From the NCBI GenBank assembly GCA_030141605.1, contig JAQGDQ010001446.1:1-22500 (forward strand): 22,500 nucleotides of DNA, in the 5' to 3' direction. Shown one piece after another: positions 8,570-17,519 of the stretch. Position 1 is the first letter of the stretch. The number at the start of each line of letters is the position of its first letter. A program made the position numbers and the translations under genes. Under the pieces are notes generated by a model. That model saw only the letters and a list, made by a program, of their open reading frames with translations. It did no database searches and had not been told where the DNA came from. Source of the stretch: Tubiluchus corallicola. Its lineage: Eukaryota; Priapulida; Priapulimorpha; Priapulimorphida; Tubiluchidae.

Positions 8570-9665
8570 AAATCACTGTTAGAAAGGCAGAAAGTACAGG
8601 GTGTCTCAAAAGTCACTACACACTATGAAATCACTGTTAGAAAGGCAGAAAGTACAGGGTGTCTCAAAAGTTACTACACACTTTCAAAATCACTGTTACA
8701 AGGCAGAAAGTACGGGGTGTCTCAAAAGTCACTACACACTTTGAAATCACTGTTAGAAAGGCAGAAAGTACAGGGTGTCTCAAAAGTAACTACACACTTT
8801 AAAATCACTGTTAAAAGGCAGAAAGTACTGGGTATCTCAAAAGTCACTACACACTTTGAAATCACTGTTAAAAAGGCAAAAAGTACAGGGTGTCTCAAAA
8901 GTCACTACACACCTTGAAATCACTGTTAGAAAGGCACAAAGTACTGGGTGTCTCAAAAGTCAATACACACTTTGAAATCACAGTTAGAAAGGCAGAAAGT
9001 ACTGGGTGTCTCAAAAGTCAATACACACTTTGAAATCACTGTTAGAAAGGCACAAAGTATAGGGTGTCTCAAAAGTCAATACACACTTTGAAATCACAGT
9101 TAGAAAGGCACAAAGTATAGGGTGTCTCAAAAGTCAATACACACTTTGAAATCACTGTTAGAAAGGCACAAAGTACTGGGTGTCTCAAAAGTCAATACAC
9201 ACTTTGAAATCACAGTTAGAAAGGCACAAAGTACAGGGTGTCTCAAAAGTCACTACACACTTTAAAATCACTGTTAGAAAGGCAGAAAGTATAGGGTGTC
9301 TCAAAAGTCAATACACACTTTGAAATCACTGTTAAAAAGGCAAAAGGTACAGGGTGTCTCAAAAGTCACTACACACTTTAAAATCACTGTTAGAAAGGCA
9401 GAAAGTATAGGGTGTCTCAAAAGTCAATACACACTTTGAAATCACTGTTAGAAAGGCACAAAGTACTGGGTGTCTCAAAAGTCAATACACACTTTGAAAT
9501 CACTGTTAAAAGGCAGAAAGTACTGGGTGTCTCAAAAGTCACTACACACTATGAAATCACTGTTAGAAAGGCACAAAGTACAGGGTGTCTCAAAAGTCAC
9601 TACACACTTTGAAATCACTGTTAGAAAGGCAGAAAGTATAGGGTGTCTCAAAAGTCACTACACAC
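8570..9665. repeat. 58-bp tandem array (about 19 units) carrying a mariner-like terminal repeat
   Basis: Each unit has AGGGTGTCTCAAAAGTCACT, then ACACACTTTGAAATCACTG and TTAGAAAGGCAGAAAGTAC. The first part equals the terminal inverted repeat of the MITE at 14104-14603. Units differ by a few substitutions and 1-nt indels. The right end flows into a MITE body at 9666. On the sense strand each unit contains TTTCTGCCTTTCTAACAG, a good match to a 3' splice site. Reading frames here are by-products of the array. Confidence 0.92.
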
Positions 9666-10055
9666 CAATTTTCTTTTTATAATTTTCTCCAATCTTAACA
9701 AGCTCTTAGATGAATTCAAAGAGGTTTGACGATTCTTTTTGTGTACTTTGTCTGGAACCGCGTTGCCATGACGACGAGAGTAACGTTCAGCGGGAATTCA
9801 ATATATGGACCACTACTATCTCGGTATTAACAAAAAATTAACAGTTTTTCAAAAAATGCCTCCATTCCTAACTACTCATGGTTTGTGAGGGGCTTTCTCA
9901 ATCCCAAGATACCTGACATACCATTTGGATTGCTCTTTGCGGTACTTAGAAGGTAGTGAAAACAAAAGAGCATCCTAGTACAGTAGTTCTTTTCATGCTT
10001 TTTACTAATCTGACTAAAAAAATTGTCCAAAGTTTTAGTAGGTTAAAACAGCCTA
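9666..10055. mobile_element. Mariner-like MITE body, copy 2 (left end is the 58-bp array)
   Basis: It aligns with the interior of the 14104-14603 element: CTCCAATCTTAACAAGCTCTTAGA / CTCCAATCTGAGGAAGTTCTTACA-type block at 9686; CTGGAACCGCGTTGCCATG against CTGGAATCCTGTTGCCATG; and GGCTTTCTCAATCCCAAG against GACTTTCTCAATGCAAG. A degraded right terminal repeat (CAAAGTTTTAGTAGGTT...GCCT) ends near 10055. No coding capacity. Confidence 0.7.
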
Positions 10056-10066
10056 TTCATTAAAAC

Positions 10067-10541
10067 ATTGAAACGAAACATACTATATTTGTCAAAAATC
10101 ACTTACGTGAAAGAATTATTACCACACAAACGCAATTTCTCGTTCGCGCCACTAGTTCTTCACTGTTACATGCATTTCGCCATTCAATTGTTAGATGGGC
10201 ACTAGTGCCTGCATTTAGGAAACGCGTTGCACAAAAAACAGGTGCTGTACCTCTCAGTTCAGATGTGTGAGTTTGTGACGAACTACACACGTTGGACATG
10301 TCATTTCAAAGCACAGCGGTAAATTTGAAATTTGAATTTTTATCTTAAAACTTGCCTAGTTTTAGTACAACACACTGAATGTCTTACAGTGGCACTGTAC
10401 TTCAACTTTCGGTTTCGCAAACACGTGGAACACGCTCGTGGAATATTTTTGTTGTTTGAAAATTGTGTCAGTTTGTGATGCCCTAAACTGTTGGGCACGC
10501 CTGCCGTTAGTAAAGTTTTTAATCTATTATTTAATTATCAG
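10067..10541. repeat. Dispersed ~470-bp repeat, copy B
   Basis: It is the second copy of the 1463-1934 repeat, same orientation, with point differences and small indels throughout and the same abrupt end at TTAATTATCAG. It is immediately next to the right end of the mariner-like MITE. It lies in intron 3. Confidence 0.75.
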
Positions 10542-10733
10542 AAACGCTTTTGCAGTATTATTGGTGTTAAAATATATACTTTTTATCGGACTTGAAAATG
10601 GGATAGTGTACGAAAAATCATCCTTTAAGGAAATCAGAAAATCTAAAGTGTACAGTGACTTCTGATAAAGTTTTCTGTCCCTGTTTGTATCTTCCTTATA
10701 TGCTATCATCGTATACATGCATCCAAGCCTTAT

Positions 10734-10736
<3 letters not shown>

Positions 10737-10764
<28 letters not shown>

Positions 10765-10783
10765 TATCATCATCATCATCATC
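10737..10783. repeat. (ATC)n tract, probable LINE tail
   Basis: Fifteen ATC-type triplets. On the minus strand it directly follows the end of the LINE coding remnant, so it is best read as that element's (ATG)n-type 3' tail. Confidence 0.8.
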
Positions 10784-11057
10784 CAATGAATCACACGTCC
10801 AGGGACATGATTCTGCTCACCTCCCTATGCCAGGACTCCCTACTCGCTGCAATGCCCCAAGTGCATTTATTTCTAAGGATCAATGCTGAAGTGTTAAAAT
10901 CTTTCTGTGCAAAATCTAAATATGTTAACATTTGTCCTCCTGCAGGTTTTTTAGCTGGTTCTATGGCTTGTTGAAGAGCTATCTTTACTGGAATATCATC
11001 AGGTAGTCTAAGCATATGCCCAATCCATCTTAAACGGCGTCTTTTTATTTTTCTTGT
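10784..11057 (-). mobile_element. Non-LTR LINE C-terminal remnant
   Basis: The minus strand encodes RRRLRWIGHMLRLPDDIP across a small frame change near 11010, then KIALQQAIEPAKKPAGGQ and a segment with REVSRIMSLDV-stop at about 10791. RRLRW-x-GH-x-LR-x-PDD followed by a basic GG-rich stretch is the usual C-terminus of RTE-like and related elements. The coding part has no upstream RT domain here, so the copy is 5' truncated. It runs in the same direction as the symporter gene. Confidence 0.7.
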
Positions 11058-11387
11058 CCAAGGTTCTTCTTATATTTTTTCATACAAAACTTTGTTTGAA
11101 ATTAAAAGCAAATCATAAAGCTGAAATCGATACGTTTTCAAAGGCGAATTTACAGAAACGTTTTGGGTGTCAGATAGCCTTATACATTTACATAACAGTA
11201 CGAGAAACAATGTGACACATCTTCAAGAGAAGATGAATTCTTTTCAGATGAATTTTTAAACTAAGTTCAACGTTAACAGGTAGACAGATAGGTAGATGCT
11301 ATAGATATCTGCATACTATAACAGTAAATTTGATTTGTTTACTATATGCATTCTATTGTACAATGTACATTCTTAATTTACACATAC
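11058..11387. other. Intron 3 sequence without recognised feature
   Basis: AT-rich; no repeat or coding motif identified up to the donor of the 52-nt exon. Confidence 0.4.
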
Positions 11388-11439
11388 CTGCATTTAGAGC
11401 CAGAGACGGTGCGTACAGAACTATTGACATATATATAAC
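11388..11439 (-). CDS. SLC5-like symporter, coding exon 3, 52-nt small exon (residues 139-155)
   Basis: This 52-nt exon encodes VIYMSIVLYAPSLALNA plus the first base of a split valine codon. The acceptor is TTCTTTAAG and the donor GTATGT. The YAPSLAL motif is diagnostic for this SLC5 branch. The phases fit both neighbours exactly (phase 0 in, phase 1 out), so FIVQM joins VIYMS and NA joins VTGLN. It lies about 140 bp downstream, on the plus strand coordinate, from the left edge of a MITE whose end is tandemly repeated. Confidence 0.93.
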
Positions 11440-11559
11440 CTTAAAGAATCAATAACACAGATTAAACATGTAATATTTCAGTGATAACCACTACATTTGG
11501 CCTATTTTGTTGAGTCAGGCCAGTATACACTGTAACTTTAGCATACCTAACGAGCACAC

Positions 11560-12120
11560 ATTGGCCTTACGCAAGTTCAGACGTAGAGAATTCTCTCGCA
11601 ACGAATTACGCAACTTCTTTCTAATGGCGCGTTCAGACGTAGAGAATTCTCTCGCAACGAATTACGCAACTTCTTTCTAATGGCGCGTTCAGACATAGAG
11701 AATTCTCACGCAACTTATTACGCAACTTCTTTCTAATGGCGCGTTCAGACGTAGAGAATTCTCTCGCAACGAATTACGCAACTTCTTTCTAATGGCGCGT
11801 TCAGACATGGAGAATTCTCACGCAACTTATTGCGCAACTTCTTTCTTATGGCGGCGCGTTCAAACATAAAGGCTTCTCTCTGAATTAGCGTTTTGGTAGC
11901 ATCCGGAATGCGTATGCGTTACGCGGGTACGGAATACATAAAATCGGTTTACATTGTTTTCAGCGCACCCGTTTATCTAACCTGCGTCATGCGTTGCTTT
12001 TTCCTATTGATTTTTATTCCGCAGATGGATAACGCATTCCGGATGCTACATAAACGCAGTTGAGCGTAAAATCTCGCGTGTAAACAGCTTGGCAACTTCT
12101 CTACATGTGAACGCGTCATT
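11560..12120. mobile_element. Foldback MITE with nested inverted repeats
   Basis: The outer inverted repeat pairs the 56-bp units on the left with 12086-12120 on the right. Nested inside is a perfect 17-bp inverted repeat, TAGCATCCGGAATGCGT at 11897-11913 and its complement at 12032-12048, extended by CGTTA/TAACG and CCGC blocks. The core of about 120 bp between them has no reading frame. The superfamily is not clear; the exact left boundary is uncertain because of the tandem ends. It lies in intron 2. Confidence 0.7.
11578..11880. repeat. 56-bp tandem array: five copies of a MITE end
   Basis: Units start at 11578, 11634, 11690, 11746 and 11802, exactly 56 bp apart, then a partial unit follows a 3-nt insertion. 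Each carries GGCGCGTTCAGACGTAGAG and the block CGCAACTTCTTTCTAATGG. The reverse complement of the right edge of the same region (12086-12120, GACGCGTTCACATGTAGAG and AGTTGCC) matches the unit, so the unit is the terminal repeat of the element. Confidence 0.88.
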
Positions 12121-12182
12121 AATCAGTCTACATTGTCATACATTGAGTAAAAACTTAAATAATACTTTAATGTTCGTTCATT

Positions 12183-13946
12183 AAATTAACAAAGACAGAT
12201 TTAAAGGAAAAGCTAACTAAATTAACAAAGACAGATTTAAAGGAAAAGCTAACTAAATTAACGAAAACAGATTTAAAGTAAAAGCTAACTAAATTAACGA
12301 AAACAGATTTAAAGGAAAGGCTAACTAAATTAACGAAAGCAGATTTAAAGGAAAAGCTAACTAAATTAACGAAAACAGATTTAAAGTAAAAGCTAACTAA
12401 ATTAACGAAAACAGATTTAAAGGAAAAGCTAACTAAATTAACGAAAACAGATTTAAAGGAAAAGCTAACTAAATTAACGAAAACAGATTTAAAGTAAAAG
12501 CTAACTAAATTAACGAAAACAGATTTAAAGGAAAAGCTAACTAAATTAACGAAAACAGATTTAAAGGAAAAGCTAACTAAATTAACGAAAACAGATTTAA
12601 AGGAAAGGCTAACTAAAATAACGAAAACAGATTTAAAGTAAAAGCTAACTAAATTAACGAAAACAGATTTAAAGTAAAAGCTAACTAAAATAACGAAAAC
12701 AGATTTAAAGGAAAGGCTAACTAAATTAACGAAAACAGATTTAAAGGAAAAGCTAACTAAAATAACGAAAACAGATTTAAAGGAAAGGCTAACTAAATTA
12801 ACGAAAACAGATTTAAAGGAACGGCTAACTAAATTAACGAAAACAGATTTAAAGGAAAAGCTAACTAAATTAACGAAAACAGATTTAAAGGAAAAGCTAA
12901 CTAAATTAACGAAAACAGATTTAAAGGAAAAGCTAACTAAATTAACGAAAACAGATTTAAAGGAAAAGCTAACTAAAATAACGAAAACAGATTTAAAGGA
13001 AAAGCTAACTAAATTAACGAAAACAGATTTAAAGGAAAAGCTAACTAAATTAACGAAAACAGATTTAAAGGAAAAGCTAACTAAATTAACGAAAACAGAT
13101 TTAAAGGAAAAGCTAACTAAGTTAACGAAAGCAGATTTAAAGGAAAAGCTAACTAAATTAACGAAAACAGATTTAAAGGAAAAGCTAACTAAAATAACGA
13201 AAACAGATTTAAAGGAAAAGCTAACTAAATTAACGAAAGCAGATTTAAAGGAAAAGCTAACTAAATTAACGAAAGCAGATTTAAAGGAAAAGCTAACTAA
13301 AATAACGAAAACAGATTTAAAGGAAAGGCTAACTAAAATAACGAAAACAGATTTAAAGGAAAAGCTAACTAAATTAACGAAAACAGATTTAAAGGAAAAG
13401 CTAACTAAATTAACGAAAGCAGATTTAAAGGAAAAGCTAACTAAAATAACGAAAACAGATTTAAAGGAAAGGCTAACTAAAATAACGAAAACAGATTTAA
13501 AGGAAAAGCTAACTAAATTAACGAAAGCAGATTTAAAGGAAAAGCTAACTAAATTAACGAAAGCAGATTTAAAGGAAAAGCTAACTAAATTAACGAAAGC
13601 AGATTTAAAGGAAAAGCTAACTAAATTAACGAAAACAGATTTAAAGGAAAAGCTAACTAAATTAACGAAAACAGATTTAAAGGAAAAGCTAACTAAATTA
13701 ACGAAAGCAGATTTAAAGGAAAAGCTAACTAAATTAACGAAAGCAGATTTAAAGGAAAAGCTAACTAAATTAACGAAAACAGATTTAAAGGAAAAGCTAA
13801 CTAAATTAACGAAAACAGATTTAAAGGAAAAGCTAACTAAATTAACGAAAGCAGATTTAAAGGAAAAGCTAACTAAATTAACGAAAGCAGATTTAAAGGA
13901 AAAGCTAACTAAATTAACGAAAGCAGATTTAAAGGAAAAGCTAACT
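12183..13946. repeat. 36-bp minisatellite, exactly 49 units with no indels
   Basis: The unit is AAATTAACGAAAACAGATT then TAAAGGAAAAGCTAACT. The 1764 bp divide exactly by 36 and the repeat phase against the coordinate grid never shifts. Only substitutions occur: GTAAAAG for GGAAAAG, AAAGGCT for AAAAGCT, AAAATAACG for AAATTAACG, and GAAAGCAG for GAAAACAG; the first two units have AACAAAGACAG. The array's last unit runs into the dispersed repeat at 13947. It lies in intron 2. Confidence 0.97.
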
Positions 13947-14012
13947 CTCTCGGGAAGTTGAGCTTATAGTAATATTTAAGCAGAATGTGGTAAGCCACTC
14001 GTATAATTAGTA
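13947..14012 (+). repeat. Remainder of the dispersed repeat that seeds the 36-bp array
   Basis: CTCTCGGGAAGTTGAGCTTAT through CTCGTATAATTAGT aligns with 3650-3740. The homology extends left into the final 36-bp unit (TTAAAGGAAAAG), so the array is an expansion of this element's end. Confidence 0.6.
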
Positions 14013-14103
14013 AAATCAAATCATATGGTAGGAAGATTGGAATAATGACTTAGAAACGTAGTGTTATTTTTACATTATTATTCAGGAGTTCAATTCTAGC
14101 ATG

Positions 14104-14603
14104 TAAGGTGTCTCAAAAGTCACTTTGCACTTTCACTTTTAATTTTTCATATTAATTTTCCTCTCCAATCTGAGGAAGTTCTTACATGACTCGAAAGGGC
14201 AATTGTTTTTATTGAGTTTTTAAAAATCTGGAATCCTGTTGCCATGGCAACTGCAGTAAAGTTAGAAACAAGATGCAAAATTTGCCTGGCGTGTGGTCCG
14301 CCATGACTTACTGATGTTTAGAGCACCATATGGACAACAGTGCTCTTTCACTATTAACAATGTAATTTTTAAACAAGGTCCAGTCCTTCCTCACCACTAA
14401 AGGGCCGTGAAAGACTTTCTCAATGCAAGACGCTTTATTTGTCATTGGATTAGTCTCTGAACCTCTTGACGTCCTTGAAAAGGGCAGCGGAAGTAACAAA
14501 TGCCGTCTAGCGCAGCAGTTCATTTCAGATTTTCGTCTAATTAGACTGAAATAATATAAATGAGAAAATGCAAAGTGTGTAGTGACTTAGGAGACACCCT
14601 GTA
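14104..14603. mobile_element. Mariner-like MITE, full-length copy
   Basis: The left end reads TAAGGTGTCTCAAAAGTCACT; the right end, on the opposite strand, reads TACAGGGTGTCTCCTAAGTC then ACTACACACTTTGCA. TA dinucleotides sit at both ends, consistent with TA target duplication as in Tc1/mariner elements. The ~500-bp interior has no transposase and matches 9666-10055 and 21320-21400. It lies in intron 2, less than 140 bp from exon 2. Confidence 0.78.
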
Positions 14604-14738
14604 GTTCACATAATAAGTACCGACAGCCAAGAAGGTACTTGTGATGTGGAGCTCATTTATTTTGAATCACCCTGTATACTATACACATATGTATTAAAAT
14701 AAACTAAACCGCTGATTGCTAAATACATTAGTACTTAC

Positions 14739-14807
14739 CATTTGCACGATAAACGTTATGGCTCCCAGTTGCCTTACAACTTTGCTTCCAAAACGTACCT
14801 CCAAATA
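14739..14807 (-). CDS. SLC5-like symporter, coding exon 2 (residues 116-138)
   Basis: This is a 69-nt phase 0/0 exon between the acceptor ATATTTCAG and the donor GTAAGT. It encodes YLEVRFGSKVVRQLGAITF followed by IVQM. Joined to exon 1 it gives HEYLEVRFG, the highly conserved SLC5 segment after the third helix (E-Y-L-E-x-R-F). It is too short to appear as a stand-alone ORF and was recognised by motif and splice sites. Confidence 0.95.
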
Positions 14808-15336
14808 CTGAAATATTGAAAATCATAAGAAACGGATTCAGTCTCTACGAATGCAGCCATCAGCATTGTAAGGGATTGTGAAGCCATGGACATATAAGGA
14901 AAAATAAAAATGTGACACCAAACCACTCACACGGGGTATGATGTAACACAGCTTTGATAAAAGTGAAATGATTATGTTCGGTTATGTGGCAAGATTTTTT
15001 TTCACTGAACCTAGACTCAGTAGTACCCTTAATTACAGAAACAAACCAAAACTCAAGTACAACATGGCAGCCATTTCAGAACAGTGAAATTTCATTCATA
15101 TTCTACTGAAAAACTACTGATTAAATTTTTAACAACAAAGTTATTGAACATAATGTCTAGCAATAAATTTTAATTCTGATAAAGAAATGTTGATCAAGAT
15201 TGGTGGTAATTGCTTAATAAGTGTTGGATTAGTCAGAACTGGAAGTAAAAAGGACCTGTTGAACTATGTTAAAAGCGTTAGATTATGATATATAATTATG
15301 TTGATGAATGCTGGTATGAAGCCAGTTAAGGAGTGG
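14808..15336. other. Intron 1 sequence without recognised feature
   Basis: AT-rich sequence with no array or coding motif seen. Confidence 0.4.
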
Positions 15337-15576
15337 TGTCACGTGAGCAAGTGATTCAGAACCGAAGCGTCGAAGCTCGGTGCACGATATATAAGCCTTG
15401 TGATGCGCCCAGTTCAGGGGATTGAGTCTGGGAGCTGAAGGAGAGCAAGCTAGATCAGGGGGCTTGGCATTACTATCTGTTACACTTATTGTGTTTGATG
15501 TTCAATAAACGTGTAGTTTTATAATCTGACTCTTCATAGTTTTGCCATCCCTAAAACACCAATAATCAGCTTCACA
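15337..15576 (+). mobile_element. Possible solo LTR (TATA box and poly(A) signal in order)
   Basis: A TG...CA bounded stretch starts TGTCACGTGAGC and ends AGCTTCACA. TATATAA is at 15388-15394 and AATAAA at 15504-15509, followed by a GT/T-rich downstream element. That spacing fits a U3-R-U5 layout. No target duplication or second LTR was found, so the boundaries are tentative. An alternative is an old promoter/terminator pair from another retroelement. Confidence 0.4.
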
Positions 15577-16461
15577 CACTGGAATCGTCAGCATCACAAT
15601 TGTGGCATGTATAAATGTTATGTTAAGCAACCTACTGATGCTATTTGATGAGATTTTAACGCCCCTTGACACTAATTAGTGAGATTCTTTCCGTTCATGA
15701 TCTGTTTACGATAGTTACTGTGATAGAGCTAAGAGTGCTAAGAGTTGGTTTTTTTTCACTTAAAGGACAAGAAAAGGGGCACCTGAGGGAGGTTTCAGAA
15801 AAATCGCCTTAAAAAATTATATTACTTTACAGCAATTTTATGCACATATCGTATTCGCTTTGAAAGGAATTTTCGTTTGTTTTCATTTTAAATCTCCCGC
15901 AATGTTGTTCCGACGGCGCCATTACATGACGTCACTAAGCCACGTAAATCAGGGGAAGAAAAAGAAATGTTAAATTATGTCCCGAAAAACTTTCCGTGCA
16001 AATCTATATTACTTACCTGCTGGAAAGACTTGTGTAACTAGACAAATTATTTAAGATGATTGTGCCAAATGGTAAAATGTCGCTGACTCACCCTCCAGGG
16101 TGCGCCACTCACTGGCCAAAAATGTATTTCTAATCTTATTGACAAGATACACAAATTTAAAATTTTACTTAATTATCGACATGTATGCTACGAATGTTCT
16201 GATTATTTTTTCAAACTTTACTCAATGTTATCTAAACTTGTTTCAAACGACCTACCATTAAAATGGCTGCGCCTAACGGTCATCGCGGGAGTTTAAATTT
16301 ACACGTTTTATACAGCGTTACTGCCGATGCAAGCCCAGGATACGAAAAGGTAGCATGTAAGTGGTATAAAAGTTCGTGTTTTTAAGCTTTATGTAAGTGG
16401 AGGGTTTTCTTGTGCTTTAAATTCTACATATTCTAGCTGTGCAATAAATTTCTTTTCTTAC
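15577..16461. other. Intron 1 sequence, possible old dispersed repeats
   Basis: A stretch beginning TTAAAGGACAAGAAAAGG at 15762 and containing CATGACGTCACT near 15927 looks like a dispersed repeat, but no second copy in the window confirms it. No coding motif seen. Confidence 0.3.
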
Positions 16462-16806
16462 CTCGTGAGCGCTCGTCAACTTCATGTGGTAAAACACTGG
16501 CATAAAACACTCAGCGCTGAATAAACACGTGATCAAATATCCACCAATCAGAAACCAGTACTGCGTGCCGTATATGTACATCTCAGCCGGCGTCCCTAGC
16601 AACGCTATGGCTGACACAAACGTTGCTATTAGCGACAACGACACGGGTCTCCATGACATGCTCCTGTTAGCCATGAGGAATTCTTTCGTGGTTTTTTGCT
16701 GTCCTCCTGTACACGCGTGGAATATTCCTATCCCAGCAGACACGGCTAAACTCAGCGCGAAAACAATGTAATCCCACACGGTAAATTCGCTCGTTGATTC
16801 AGTCAT
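16462..16806 (-). CDS. SLC5-like symporter, coding exon 1 (residues 1-115)
   Basis: The exon begins with ATG at 16806-16804 and ends in phase 0 at ...SAHE before the donor GTAAGA. An in-frame TAG at 16824-16822, six codons upstream, makes this the first usable ATG; adenines at -3 and +4 give a reasonable start context. The protein starts MTESTSEFTVWDYIVFAL with a short cytoplasm-like head. It then has a first hydrophobic helix (about residues 9-30), a hydrophilic loop containing GGQQKTTKEFLMANRSMSW, a second helix with SLSLIATFVSAIALLGTPAE, and a third helix after YGTQYW. The TPAEMYxYGTQYW stretch is characteristic of the SLC5A5/6/8 branch. The exon abuts the 36-residue region completed by exon 2. 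Confidence 0.95.
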
Positions 16807-16876
16807 TTTGAAACTATGATGCTACAGCAAGCTCGTTAGACACTTGACACTTGAAAAAGAAACGAAATCACATATA
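16807..16876 (-). promoter_or_regulatory. 5' leader immediately upstream of the symporter start codon
   Basis: The minus strand contains an in-frame TAG at 16824-16822 before the ATG. It also has a pyrimidine-rich TTTCGTTTCTTTTTCAAG near 16870-16850 that could serve as the acceptor of a 5' UTR intron. Transcription start not identified. Confidence 0.4.
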
Positions 16877-17153
<277 letters not shown>

Positions 17154-17519
17154 AATAACAAAAAACTAACGTTTTACACAGAGTCAAATTTTACTCTTTT
17201 GCCTATTTTGTTCTGTTATTCAGGTGTTACCTTCATCCCCCCCCCCCTCCGCAAGTAGGTTCGTCCTGTGTGAACGTCAGCTGTTGGATTTCCAACAGAA
17301 TGAACAAACACGGTGTGATAGTTTGTTGTTTTTGTATAATCCGAGAATAAAAGTAAATAACCAAGTTAAATAACTTTTTGCCTGAAAAATTTGTGTCATC
17401 CTTGGCAAAATGTTGATTTTTTTGTCCAAATCATTCACTTGTCTATTTGTTACTGTGTCAATGTGTGTGTGTGTGTGTGGGTGGGTGTGGGTGTGTATAT
17501 ATATATATATATGTGTGTG
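17154..17519. other. Spacer upstream of the symporter gene
   Basis: AT-rich, with a 10-base C run near 17240 and a (GT)n(TA)n(GT)n microsatellite at about 17462-17520 that directly abuts the 5S-headed element. Confidence 0.6.

Larger units (their letters stand above)
1208..16806 (-). other. Gene span: SLC5-family sodium:solute symporter, 5' nine coding exons (3' end outside window)
   Basis: Nine minus-strand exons join in frame to give 1165 coding nucleotides (388 codons plus one base) with no internal stop. Every intron has GT...AG ends. The product is a polytopic plasma-membrane Na+-coupled symporter. Family hallmarks are TPAEMYIYGTQYW in exon 1, YAPSLALNA in exon 3, GGMKAVMWTDVFQ in exon 5, YGVNQASVQR in exon 6, DCDP in exon 7, LPGLPGLF in exon 8 and STVSSGLNSLAA in exon 9. 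The last aligns with the helix carrying Na+-site serine/threonine residues in NIS and vSGLT. Members of the SLC5A5/A6/A8/A12 branch are about 600 residues long, so roughly the last third is missing to the left. Branch assignment is inference; the transported solute (monocarboxylate, biotin/pantothenate, iodide or other) cannot be read from sequence. Introns 1 to 8 are 1654, 3299, 2833, 2398, 576, 846, 797 and 2031 nt, and their length is mostly transposons and tandem arrays. Confidence 0.93.

Noticed and set aside
6205-9665. CRISPR-like direct repeats
   Set aside because: Units are contiguous without unique spacers, in a eukaryotic intron context.
8717-9682. Several 66-70-codon frames (MSQKSLHTLKSLLER type)
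   Set aside because: By-products of the 58-bp array, broken whenever a unit has an indel.
16529-16771. 80-codon plus-strand frame
   Set aside because: Antisense shadow of symporter exon 1.
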